41,188 nt of DNA, from the NCBI GenBank assembly GCA_045106735.1, contig JBGCEZ010000002.1, positions 1 through 41,188 on the forward strand, in the 5' to 3' direction. The notes below the pieces were generated by a model, which worked only from the letters and a program-made list of their open reading frames with translations, did not search any database and was not told where the DNA came from. Source of the stretch: JBGCEZ01 sp045106735. Its GTDB lineage: Bacteria; Planctomycetota; Phycisphaerae; Phycisphaerales; SM1A02. Below are positions 16,882-25,147 of this stretch, one piece after another. The position numbers and the translations under genes were made by a program. The first letter of the stretch is position 1, and each line of letters starts with the position of its first letter.

Positions 16882-17850
16882 ATGGCGAACCTCACCCTGG
16901 TCCAGGCCATCAACCTCGCCCTCATCCAGGAGATGGAGGCCAACGAGCGCGTCATGCTGCTCGGCGAAGACATCGGCCTCAACGGCGGCGTTTTCCGCGT
17001 GACCGAAGGCCTCTTTCAACGCTTCGGCGGCGACCGGGTGGTGGACACCCCGCTGGCCGAGTCGGGCATCATCGGCACGTCGGTCGGCCTGGCCATGAAC
17101 GGCATGGTTCCGATCCCCGAGATCCAGTTCGAGGGCTTCCTCGGACCGGCCTACGACCAGCTCTGTTCGCACGCCGCCCGCATGCGGACCCGCACCCGCG
17201 GCCGCTTCCCGATCGGCATGACCGTCCGCGTTCCCGTCGGCGGCGGCATCCACGCCCCCGAGCTGCACAGCGATTCGCCGGAAGCGATCTATGTGCACCA
17301 GCCCGGCATCAAGGTCGTCATGCCTTCGAGCCCGTACGACGCCAAGGGCCTGCTGATCTCGGCCATCCGCGATCCCGACCCGGTCATCTTCTTCGAGCCC
17401 AAGCGCATCTACCGTGCGTTCCGCGAAGAAGTGCCCGAGGACGAGTACACGATTCCCCTCGGCCAGTCCCGCGTGGTGAGCGAAGGCGAAGAGCTGACGA
17501 TGGTGTCCTGGGGCGCCTCGGTCGTGCAGTGCATGAACGCGATCGAGCACACGAACCGCTCGATCGAGCTCATCGACCTGCGCACGCTCTACCCGATGGA
17601 CATTGAGCCGGTGCTCGCGTCGATCAAGAAGACCGGCCGCTGCGTGGTGGTGCACGAAGCGCCCAAGACCGCCGGCCTGGGTGCCGAAATCGTCGCCCGG
17701 ATCATGGAAGAAGCCTTCCTGCACTTGGAAGCGCCCGTGCAGCGGGTCGCCGGCTTCGACACGATCATGCCGTACTACAAGCTCGAACTCGACTACCTGC
17801 CGGACGCCGAGCGCGTCTCCAAGGCCGTCGAAGAAGTCATGGCCTACTGA
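16882..17850 (+). CDS. pdhB: 2-oxoacid dehydrogenase E1 component, beta subunit
   Basis: The gene encodes 322 residues, the normal length. AAGGA lies 12 bases before the ATG. It completes the E1 heterotetramer with the alpha subunit. Family motifs are VMLLGEDIGLNGGVFRVTEG (ThDP-binding glutamate region), RVVDTPLAESGIIGTSVGLA, EIQFEGFLGPAYDQL, GGGIHAPELHSDSPEA and GIKVVMPSSPYDAKGLLISA, with the transketolase C-terminal domain showing LIDLRTLYPMDIEPV and VVHEAPKTAGLGAEI. It is co-oriented with pdhA (132-base gap) and E2 (132-base gap), so one operon is likely. Confidence 0.94.
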   Translation: MANLTLVQAINLALIQEMEANERVMLLGEDIGLNGGVFRVTEGLFQRFGGDRVVDTPLAESGIIGTSVGLAMNGMVPIPEIQFEGFLGPAYDQLCSHAARMRTRTRGRFPIGMTVRVPVGGGIHAPELHSDSPEAIYVHQPGIKVVMPSSPYDAKGLLISAIRDPDPVIFFEPKRIYRAFREEVPEDEYTIPLGQSRVVSEGEELTMVSWGASVVQCMNAIEHTNRSIELIDLRTLYPMDIEPVLASIKKTGRCVVVHEAPKTAGLGAEIVARIMEEAFLHLEAPVQRVAGFDTIMPYYKLELDYLPDAERVSKAVEEVMAY

Positions 17851-17982
17851 GGCCTGGCTGACTGCCGATTGCCGATGCCGACTGCCGGCCGCCAACGGGT
17901 GTCGCATTCCGACGCCCGCTCGCTCGGCCGAACCGATTCTCGCTCTGATTCCCCCCACTCCCCCCGGACCTGAAGACCAGCC

Positions 17983-19377
17983 ATGGCCACCCAGCAGCCC
18001 GCGGACAAGTCGCACTTCATCCTGCCCGACCTCGGAGAAGGCGTGCATGAAGCCGAGCTGATCAGTTGGAAGGTGAAGCCCGGGGACACCGTGGCCGAAC
18101 ACCAGACGCTGGCGGAAATGGAAACCGACAAGGCGCTCGTCGAAGTGCCGAGTCCGTGGCCCGGCGTGGTCAAGGAACTCTGCGGCCAGGAAGGCGAGAT
18201 CATGATCGTCGGCAAGCCGCTGGTGACCTACGACATCGGCGGCGATGCAGCCAAGGCCCCGGCCTCCGCTCCCGCCGCCGCGGCCGCGGCCGCCGCCGCG
18301 AGCTCCAACGGCTCGGCGAACGGCGCGACGGCCACCGAAGAACGCGAGGACGCCGGCACCGTCGTCGGCAGCGTGGACGCAACGCTCACGGTCAGCGATC
18401 GATTCGCCCGCCGTCCCGAGCCGGCCGCGTCCGCCCCCGCCGGCAACAAGGCCCTGGCCACCCCGGCCGTGCGCCGCGTCGCCCGCGAACGTGGCGTCGA
18501 CATCAATCGCGTGCCAGGCACCGGCCGCGGCGGACGCGTCACCGCGACCGACGTGCACAACTTCTCCGGCGGCGCCCCGGCGGCCGCTCCGGCCACGGCC
18601 CCGGCCACGAGCACCGCCCCCGCCACCGGCGGATTCGCCCCGAGCACCGCCGCCCCCGCGGCCCCGGTCGCCGTCAGCGGCGACGGCGTGGCCCAGCGCA
18701 TCCCCTTCCGCGGCGTCCGCCGCACGATCGCCGAAGCCCTGCACCGCTCGGTCTCGACCGCCGTCCACTTCACCGTGGTCGACGAAGCCGACGTCACCGA
18801 ACTCGACACCAAGCGCCGCGAGTACGCCGCGGTCCTGGGCCGCAAGCTCAGCTTCTTGCCCTTCGTGCTGACCGCGGTCACGCGGGCCCTTCGCGAGCAT
18901 CCCGCCCTCAACGCCCTGGTCGACGACGCCAACAGCGAGATCCTGATGAAGTCGGTGATCCACCTGGGCATCGCCGTCGACACCGATCACGGCCTGATGG
19001 TGCCGGTGATTCGCGACGCGGATCGCCAGTCGATCGGCGACCTCGCCGCGTCGGTCGGCCGCGTGGCCACCGGCTGCCGCGACCGCACGATCGCCCGCGA
19101 AGATCTCTCGGGCAGCACGTTCACGATCTCGAACGTCGGCAGCTACGGCGGCATGTTCGCCACGCCGATCATCAACTACCCCGAGGTAGGCATCCTGGCC
19201 GTCGGCCGGGCGTACCAGAAGGCCATGGTCCGCTCCGGCGGGTTCATCGCCGGCACGGTCATGCCGCTCAGCCTGAGCTGCGACCACCGCGTCGTGGATG
19301 GGGCCGAGGGGGCACGGTTCCTCAATACCGTCAAGCGGATGCTCGAAGATCCGCAGTCGATGCTGCCGACGGCCTGA
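17983..19377 (+). CDS. 2-oxoacid dehydrogenase E2 component (dihydrolipoyl acyltransferase)
   Basis: The gene encodes 464 residues. It transfers the acyl group from E1 through a lipoyl arm to CoA and forms the core of the complex. One N-terminal lipoyl domain (about 10-85) has the lipoylation site K50 in METDKALVEVPSPWPG. An Ala/Pro-rich flexible linker follows, then a peripheral subunit-binding domain (about 157-195: LATPAVRRVARERGVDINRV, GTGRGGRVTATDV), a second Ala/Thr/Pro linker, and the catalytic domain (about 225-464) with the active-site LSCDHRVVDGAEGARF (H435, D439). No E3 lipoamide dehydrogenase gene is in the window, so E3 must be encoded elsewhere. Acyl specificity (acetyl or branched) cannot be decided from these motifs. 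Confidence 0.93.
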   Translation: MATQQPADKSHFILPDLGEGVHEAELISWKVKPGDTVAEHQTLAEMETDKALVEVPSPWPGVVKELCGQEGEIMIVGKPLVTYDIGGDAAKAPASAPAAAAAAAAASSNGSANGATATEEREDAGTVVGSVDATLTVSDRFARRPEPAASAPAGNKALATPAVRRVARERGVDINRVPGTGRGGRVTATDVHNFSGGAPAAAPATAPATSTAPATGGFAPSTAAPAAPVAVSGDGVAQRIPFRGVRRTIAEALHRSVSTAVHFTVVDEADVTELDTKRREYAAVLGRKLSFLPFVLTAVTRALREHPALNALVDDANSEILMKSVIHLGIAVDTDHGLMVPVIRDADRQSIGDLAASVGRVATGCRDRTIAREDLSGSTFTISNVGSYGGMFATPIINYPEVGILAVGRAYQKAMVRSGGFIAGTVMPLSLSCDHRVVDGAEGARFLNTVKRMLEDPQSMLPTA

Positions 19378-19417
19378 GGTCGCCGCCCACCGGAGCCCTC
19401 GCGTCGCCCCGGCGACC
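19378..19417 (+). terminator. Hairpin directly after the E2 stop codon
   Basis: GGTCGCCG (19378-19385) starts immediately after the TGA and pairs with CGGCGACC (19410-19417). No T run follows, so it may be a factor-dependent terminator or a 3' stabilising hairpin. Confidence 0.45.
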
Positions 19418-19802
19418 AAGGGCATGCACCCCGCGTTGCACTCGCCACCCTCGTGCGCCGCGCACGGCCGGGCCGCGGGCAGCGTTCGCGTGCGCGCCCA
19501 CGGCTCCGTCGGCGCGCCCCCCATCCCCGCCGCCACCATGCCGCCACGGCCGACCCTGATCACCGCCCGGGATCCAATCGGTCAACCGCGCATCGGATGC
19601 GCTGCCGCCGCACGCGAGATCCGCGCTGGAGCGGGCCACGCGCGGCGTCCGCCCGACCCGCACGACGGTCGCTGCGCACCCACGCCCAAGAAATCGAGGA
19701 ACCTCGGGCCGGCTCCGCGGATCGGGTCAAGGGCCCGCGCGTCCCGGACGATCAGACTCCGTACGGGAAACCGGCGAACTGCCGGGACCCGATCGATATC
19801 CC
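19418..19802. other. Intergenic region without a credible gene
   Basis: These 385 bases are GC-rich and open in several frames, but the translations are arginine-rich and resemble nothing known. A short hairpin CCGGC/GCCGG (19771-19785) precedes the next gene, overlapping its possible GGGA ribosome binding site. Confidence 0.4.
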
Positions 19803-20879
19803 ATGCGTGCCCCTCCAACCCCCAACATCCGCACTCCGCTCCCGGCCATCGCCGCTCTGGTGACCCTGGCCGCGGTCGCGTGGCGACTGGAACCCTCGCG
19901 TCCGAGCGAGGCCATCTCCGCGCGCCACACGAATTCCGCCATGCTTCGCGGTCCGTCAACCACGGCGCAGCATCTGCCCTCGATCCCGGTGTCACGCCGT
20001 CCTTCGCTGTACATCGTGACGTCGAAGCCGGCCACGCACCCATACAACCTGGCCTTGGTCGCGGGGGCGGCCCAGCACATCGGTGCCCGCGTCGAGCGAT
20101 CGATCCGCTCGTTGCCACCGGCCGACGCCGCGAACCGCGGACCGGCCACCGCAATCCTGCTTTCCGAGATCGCCTCCGCCCGTCCGGACGTGGTGGTCGT
20201 GTGCGGCGAAGCGGCGTATCGCGATGTCTTCCTCGCCGACCTTGCCGTCCGCGGCGTCCCGACGGTCTTCGTCGGTCTGCCGTGGCCGTCGCGCATCGAC
20301 GACCTCACGCTGCCCGGCCGCCAAGGCATGCTCGCGACCACGCCCATGGGCGAAGTCTTGACACTCCTGCAGAATCTCGCGCCCACCGCCGACGCGGCGA
20401 TCTGGATCGACGCCGGCACGCCCTCCGCCCTGGCCCGGTTCGAAGCGGCCGACGAATTGGCCCGAAATGAACGAATCCGCGTGAACCGCGTGGTGGCCAC
20501 GACGCCCGCCGCCTGGCGCGTGGCCGTGCAGCGGGCCCACCTGAATGCCGACTTCGTGTTGCTCGATTCACCGCCGCCGGGGGTGGATGCCCGAGCCGCA
20601 GCCCCCATTCGTTCGGTCGCGTCCATGCACCGGAAGCCATCCTTCGCCATGACCGACGCGGCCGCGCCGTTCGCCGCGATTCACATCGCCGCCGATCCCC
20701 ACGCCCTCGGTGCATGGGGCGGCCAGATGGCCAGCGCGATCATCGACGGGATCATCTCCGGCGAAGGCGCGATCATTCCCAACCGCTACTGGACCGTGAG
20801 CGTCAATCCGGACCTCCTGAACCGAATGGATGGCCGGCTCACCGCCGAGCTCACCCAAGCCCAGGTGGACGGCCCATGA
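19803..20879 (+). CDS. ABC substrate-binding-like periplasmic sensor protein
   Basis: The gene encodes 358 residues. An N-terminal hydrophobic segment (about 12-27) is a signal peptide or anchor. The rest resembles the two-lobed ABC substrate-binding family often found without transporter genes. Features are a first lobe beginning SLYIVTSKPATHPYNLALVAG, an inter-lobe segment with ARPDVVVVCGEAAYRDVFLA and VRGVPTVFVGLPWPS, and a C-terminal part with AIHIAADPHALGAWGGQMAS followed by AIIDGIISGEGAII, like the 'G..AA..a..IL.G' region of the family. No permease or ATPase gene is adjacent. Its stop overlaps the start of the membrane kinase (ATGA, 20876-20879), so the two are made together and the protein probably presents a ligand to that kinase. 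The ligand is unknown. Confidence 0.6.
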   Translation: MRAPPTPNIRTPLPAIAALVTLAAVAWRLEPSRPSEAISARHTNSAMLRGPSTTAQHLPSIPVSRRPSLYIVTSKPATHPYNLALVAGAAQHIGARVERSIRSLPPADAANRGPATAILLSEIASARPDVVVVCGEAAYRDVFLADLAVRGVPTVFVGLPWPSRIDDLTLPGRQGMLATTPMGEVLTLLQNLAPTADAAIWIDAGTPSALARFEAADELARNERIRVNRVVATTPAAWRVAVQRAHLNADFVLLDSPPPGVDARAAAPIRSVASMHRKPSFAMTDAAAPFAAIHIAADPHALGAWGGQMASAIIDGIISGEGAIIPNRYWTVSVNPDLLNRMDGRLTAELTQAQVDGP

Positions 20880-23245
20880 CTGGACCGCCCGCCACACCCG
20901 ATTCCAACGCAGCCGGCACGCCGCCCGCCGCCGGCTTGACCCGGTTCGCCCGGGTTGCGGTCATCGCCGGCGCCCTCGCGTTGACCGGCGTGCTGGGTTG
21001 GCTGGCGGCAACCATCGGCGCGGCCGAACGCCGGACCGAGCTCGAATCCGCCGCCCAGGTCATTGCCGACGACCTGCGAACCGAAGCGAACGCATACCTG
21101 CAGTTTGCCCGCGCGACCGAGGCGTTCGCCTCGATTCAGGAGGACATGATTCCACTTGAATTCGAGCAATTCGTCACGCCGATGATTCAAGAACGTCCGG
21201 CCATCAAAACCGTCGAAGTGGCCGAGCGGGCGAGCACGAACCAACGGCACGACATCGTCGATCGAATGCGCCGGAACGGATTCGCCGACTTCACGCTCGA
21301 TGCCTCCACCGCCACCGAGGAAGAGTCGGTCGTGGTGACGCACGTCAAGCCCATCTCGCCGGAGACCGTCCCGAGGCTGGGCCGGTCGGCGTACGACGAT
21401 CCGGAATCGCGCATGGCGGTCAACCGGGTCATGTCGCGGCCTTCAGCGCCGGTCGTGACCCGCCAGGGGAGCGAACTGCGCGTGTTCGTCGGGATGACCG
21501 ATCGCCCGAGCCAAACTGCCTTCACGGCAAGCGTGACACGTCAGTCGGTGCGCAGTGCGTTGCATCCCGCCGAAGAGTGGCAAGCTCCCGGCCCACGATC
21601 CACCGGGGTGGTCATCTTCCGCATCGACTTGAACACCATGATCGCGTCCAATATTCCGGCCTGGGCGGCCACGAGCCTCGCCGCCCCCGCGGAATCGGAA
21701 CGCCCGGGAATCGTGCGACACGATCTTCAGATCTCCGACCACACGATCCCCGTGTACATCGACCCGGGGATCGATTCACGGAGCTTCGGGGGGCAGCTCC
21801 GCCTGCTTCTGGCGATCGGACTGGGACTCGCCATCGGCGGGCTTGGGTACGTCCTGCTCGACCGGACGATCCGGCACGGCGAAACAGCCGAACAGAAACG
21901 CCGGGCGATCGAAGGCGTGGTCATGGCCCGTACGGCGCAGCTTCGGGTGAAGACTCGGGAGCTCACCCGTGCCCGTGACCGGGCCGAAGCCGGGATCAAG
22001 GCCAAGGAAGCGTTCCTGACCGTCATGGGGCACGAGATTCGAACGCCGCTGAACTCCATTGTTGGGTTCTGCGACTTGCTCGACGACGAAGATGCCACGC
22101 CGGCGGAGATGAGCGAGCGGCGCGAAACGGTGCAGCGAAACGGTCGCCAACTCGCGAATCTGATCACCGACATCCTCGAGTACTCGAACCTGGGCTCCGG
22201 TCTGGCGACGGTCCAGGTGACGCCGGTGGATTCCTGCACGTACTTGACGGACATGGTTGATGCGCTGCGCCGCGAAGTGCAACCCAAGGGGCTCGCATTC
22301 AACGTCAGCGTCACCCCGACGCTTCCCTCCACGCTTCGGTTCGAACCCAACCGCGTGCAGAACGCCCTGACGGAACTGATCACCAACGCCGTCAAGTTCA
22401 CCGACGTTGGTTCGGTTGAACTCGTGATCGCGTACCGCCCGGCGTCCATCGACACGTTGGTCCTGACCGTGCAGGACACCGGCAGCGGTGTTTCGGCGGA
22501 CGACGTGGATTCCATCTTCGAGCCGTTCACGCAACTCGACTGTGGAATGAACCGGCGCCATGGCGGCACGGGTCTTGGACTGGCCTTGGCCCGCCGGCTC
22601 GCCGAGAGCCTCGGTGGAACGTTGGAGTACCTGCCGACACCAGCGGGCGCCCAGGGCGCTCGATTCGAGCTGTCCATTCCGATCGAGACCCTCGACGCGA
22701 CCCCGATCGGCGATGCAGCCGAGCGCATCGCCCGCGGCCAGCACGCAGCGAGGGCCAAGAATGCCGACCGCTCCATCCCGACGCCGACGGCCGGAGCGGC
22801 AGCCGGCGCGGGCACGGGCGATGCACCCGCTCCCCCGGCATCCACGCCCCTCGATGGCCATCGCATCTTGGTGGCCGAAGATGGCCCGGACAACCGCCGA
22901 CTGATCGGCTTCATCCTGAAGAAGGCCGGGGCCGACGTCGAGCTGGTGGAGAACGGCCAGCTGGCCCTGAGCCGGATCCTCGACCCCGACGCACCGGCGA
23001 TCGATCTCGTGGTGTCGGACATGCAGATGCCGGTGATGGACGGATACGCGTCGGTCGCGGCCATGCGGGCCAACGGGCTCCGCACGCCGGTCATCGCGTT
23101 GACGGCCCACGCGATGGAGAGTGACCGCGCTCGCTGCCTGCAGGCGGGATGTGATGACTACCTCACGAAGCCGGTCAACCGCACCCAGCTTGTGGACCGA
23201 TGCGAACACTGGATCACGACCTCACCCTCCGAGCAGGCGGCCTGA
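20876..23245 (+). CDS. Membrane hybrid histidine kinase with CHASE-like sensor domain
   Basis: The gene encodes 789 residues; the ATG overlaps the preceding stop. Two membrane helices (about 25-48 and 307-328) flank a periplasmic domain of ~255 residues. This resembles CHASE domains: LEFEQFVTPMIQERPAIKTV, then a V-x-x-x-x-R segment, and VVVTHVKPISPETVPRLG with an aspartate-rich stretch after it. A coiled segment leads to HisKA with GHEIRTP (phosphoacceptor H386), HATPase with ELITNAVKFTD, DTGSG and GGTGLGLALARRLAESLGG, then a linker rich in Ala/Pro and a receiver domain with VAEDGPDNRRLIGFILKKAG, phosphoacceptor D715 in VVSDMQMPVMDG, and K765. No HPt or response regulator gene is adjacent. 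It forms a two-gene unit with the binding-protein-like gene upstream. Confidence 0.9.
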   Translation: MTGPPATPDSNAAGTPPAAGLTRFARVAVIAGALALTGVLGWLAATIGAAERRTELESAAQVIADDLRTEANAYLQFARATEAFASIQEDMIPLEFEQFVTPMIQERPAIKTVEVAERASTNQRHDIVDRMRRNGFADFTLDASTATEEESVVVTHVKPISPETVPRLGRSAYDDPESRMAVNRVMSRPSAPVVTRQGSELRVFVGMTDRPSQTAFTASVTRQSVRSALHPAEEWQAPGPRSTGVVIFRIDLNTMIASNIPAWAATSLAAPAESERPGIVRHDLQISDHTIPVYIDPGIDSRSFGGQLRLLLAIGLGLAIGGLGYVLLDRTIRHGETAEQKRRAIEGVVMARTAQLRVKTRELTRARDRAEAGIKAKEAFLTVMGHEIRTPLNSIVGFCDLLDDEDATPAEMSERRETVQRNGRQLANLITDILEYSNLGSGLATVQVTPVDSCTYLTDMVDALRREVQPKGLAFNVSVTPTLPSTLRFEPNRVQNALTELITNAVKFTDVGSVELVIAYRPASIDTLVLTVQDTGSGVSADDVDSIFEPFTQLDCGMNRRHGGTGLGLALARRLAESLGGTLEYLPTPAGAQGARFELSIPIETLDATPIGDAAERIARGQHAARAKNADRSIPTPTAGAAAGAGTGDAPAPPASTPLDGHRILVAEDGPDNRRLIGFILKKAGADVELVENGQLALSRILDPDAPAIDLVVSDMQMPVMDGYASVAAMRANGLRTPVIALTAHAMESDRARCLQAGCDDYLTKPVNRTQLVDRCEHWITTSPSEQAA

Positions 23246-23669
23246 GGCCCCACCGAACATCGCGGCTCCGAACCCCGCCGCACCCAACAACGTATCCGCC
23301 CAGCATGCATTCGCCGGCGAGCCCACCCGACCCCGGGCCGTCGACCCGACCGATCAGCCCGATCGACCAGCCCGACCGATCAGCCCGATCGCGAGCCCGA
23401 GCACCAAGCTGAACGGCCAGCCACCCGGCACGGGCCCGAACCACCCCCGGCCCGCCCGGGGCCATCCCCGACCACGCCCGACGCTCTCGGAACTCGCCCT
23501 GACCACGCCCTGACAACGCTCTGACCACGCCCGGCCACCAAGGCCCCGATCCGCTCCAAAGCCGCCTTCCGGACCCGCCGCCGCGTCCCATGCCCGACGG
23601 CCCCGGCACGACCCATCGATCTCTTGTCCGCCCTGCTATTCTCTGTCCCCCCTCGACGGAGCCCCGACC
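23246..23669. other. Intergenic region with short direct repeats
   Basis: These 424 bases hold no credible gene. Besides the 21-base direct repeat listed separately, GACCACGCCC recurs several times between about 23470 and 23535. A -10-like TATTCT lies at 23637-23642, 27 bases before the nucleotide-sugar dehydrogenase start. Confidence 0.4.
23345..23391. repeat. Direct repeat, two 21-base copies
   Basis: CCCGACCGATCAGCCCGATC plus G occurs identically at 23345-23365 and 23371-23391, separated by five bases. Shorter CCCGA units flank both copies. Confidence 0.8.
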
Positions 23670-25013
23670 ATGTCCACCGCCGCGCCCGCCGCTTCTCCCG
23701 CGGCCGAACTCCGCCGCCGCCTCGACGAACGAACCGCCGTGATCGGCATCGTTGGCCTTGGCTACGTGGGCCTGCCCCTCGCCCGGGCCGTGCACCGCGC
23801 CGGCTACCCCGTGCTCGGCTACGACGTCGACCCGGCCAAGATCACCGCCCTCGAGGAAGGCACGACCTACCTCGAGCACCTCGGCGAAGACCTGTCGCGC
23901 GAACTCGCAGCCAGCGATCGATTCGCCGTCACCTGCGATGACTCGCGCCTGGCCGAGGCCGACGTGATCCTGCTCTGCGTGCCGACGCCGCTGGGCAAGC
24001 ACAACGAACCCGATCTGAGCTTCGTGCTCGACTCGACGCGCATGTGTGCGAAGGTCCTGCGCCGCGGCCAGTTGATCGTGCTCGAGTCGACGACCTATCC
24101 CGGCACCACCCGCGACGAGATGGGCCCCATCCTCGAAGCCGGCGGACTGCGCTGCGGCGAAGACTTCTTCCTCGCCTACAGCCCGGAGCGCGAAGATCCG
24201 GGTCGCCAAGGCACGACCACCGAGACGATTCCCAAGCTCGTCGGCGGCTGCGACGCGATCAGCGGCGAACTGGCCAACCAGTTCTACACGAGCTGCATCG
24301 CCCAAGTGCACTTCGTCGAGTCGGCCGAGATCGCCGAAGCGGCCAAGCTGCTTGAAAACATCTACCGCGCCGTCAACATCGCCATGGTCAACGAGCTGAA
24401 GATGCTGCTCACCGACATGGACATCGATGTGTGGCAAGTGATCGAAGCGGCGAGCACCAAGCCCTTCGGTTTCCAGCCCTTCTTCCCGGGACCGGGACTC
24501 GGCGGCCACTGCATTCCGATCGACCCCTTCTACCTCACGTGGAAGGCCAAGGAGATCGGACGCACGACTCGGTTCATCGAGCTCGCCGGCGAAGTCAACC
24601 GCGGCATGCCGCGCTACGTGGTGGACCGCGTGACCAGCGCGCTCAACGACGACGGGCACTCGCTGAAGGACGCCGAGATCCTGATCATCGGCGTCGCCTA
24701 CAAGCCCGACATCGACGACATGCGAGAAAGCCCCGCGGCCGAGATCATCGATCTGCTGGATGAGGCGGGCGCGAACGTCGCGTACCACGATCCGCACGTG
24801 CCGGTCTTCCCCCGCATGCGGAAGCACGACATCGACCTGCAGAGCGTGGACCTGTCCGACGAACGTCTGGCCGCGGCCGACTGCGTGCTCGTGGTCACCG
24901 ACCACCAAGCGGTCGACTACGCCCGCATTGGCGCCAAGGCGCGCCTCGTGGTGGACAGCCGCAACGCGATGATCGGGGTGACCGATCCGGCCGCCCGTGT
25001 CCTGAAGGCCTGA
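23670..25013 (+). CDS. Nucleotide-sugar 6-dehydrogenase (UDP-sugar to uronate)
   Basis: The gene encodes 447 residues. It belongs to the UDP-glucose/UDP-N-acetylhexosamine 6-dehydrogenase family, which oxidises the C6 hydroxyl of a nucleotide sugar to a carboxylate with two NAD. The N-terminal Rossmann motif is GLGYVG (29-34), followed by the acidic residue of YDVDPAK. Other motifs are VLLCVPTPL-type ILLCVPTPLGK, LESTTYPGTT, AYSPEREDPG, the catalytic lysine near 226 in AEAAKLLENIYRAVNIA, and the active-site cysteine C281 in GPGLGGHCIPIDPFYL. GVAYKPDIDDMRESPA is the C-terminal domain signature. The combination PGPGLGGHCIPIDPFYLTWK is most like UDP-GlcNAc 6-dehydrogenase (WbpA type) rather than plain UDP-glucose dehydrogenase. 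The product would feed polysaccharide synthesis, but no glycosyltransferase genes are adjacent. Confidence 0.92.
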   Translation: MSTAAPAASPAAELRRRLDERTAVIGIVGLGYVGLPLARAVHRAGYPVLGYDVDPAKITALEEGTTYLEHLGEDLSRELAASDRFAVTCDDSRLAEADVILLCVPTPLGKHNEPDLSFVLDSTRMCAKVLRRGQLIVLESTTYPGTTRDEMGPILEAGGLRCGEDFFLAYSPEREDPGRQGTTTETIPKLVGGCDAISGELANQFYTSCIAQVHFVESAEIAEAAKLLENIYRAVNIAMVNELKMLLTDMDIDVWQVIEAASTKPFGFQPFFPGPGLGGHCIPIDPFYLTWKAKEIGRTTRFIELAGEVNRGMPRYVVDRVTSALNDDGHSLKDAEILIIGVAYKPDIDDMRESPAAEIIDLLDEAGANVAYHDPHVPVFPRMRKHDIDLQSVDLSDERLAAADCVLVVTDHQAVDYARIGAKARLVVDSRNAMIGVTDPAARVLKA

Positions 25014-25031
25014 TTCTCTTCGGCGGCCACG

Positions 25032-25051
25032 GTGCGATCCCGTGATCGCAC
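25032..25051. other. Perfect inverted repeat after the nucleotide-sugar dehydrogenase gene
   Basis: GTGCGATC (25032-25039) and GATCGCAC (25044-25051) flank CCGT. It lies 18 bases after the stop codon and 97 bases before the next start. It could be a weak terminator hairpin or an operator for the downstream gene. Confidence 0.45.
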
Positions 25052-25147
25052 GATCCGCATCGTGTTCGACGGCCGCGCCGCCGGGCTCCATCTCGCCTCG
25101 CGATCGCCCCCGATCTCGCCACCGCCACCGCCACCGAAAGGCCGCCC

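Noticed and set aside
14572..19563. A 5-kb open frame on the minus strand across the E1beta and E2 genes
   Set aside because: Only its last 175 codons (the b562-like gene) look like a protein. The rest is antisense to well-recognised genes and is rich in Gly, Val, Asp, His and Arg, as expected from the complement of GC-rich codons.
19803..20879. Component of an ABC uptake transporter
   Set aside because: No permease or ATPase gene is adjacent; the coupling with a sensor kinase fits a sensory role better.
25032..25051. Intrinsic terminator
   Set aside because: The stem is perfect but short, and no T run follows, so it is listed only as an inverted repeat.
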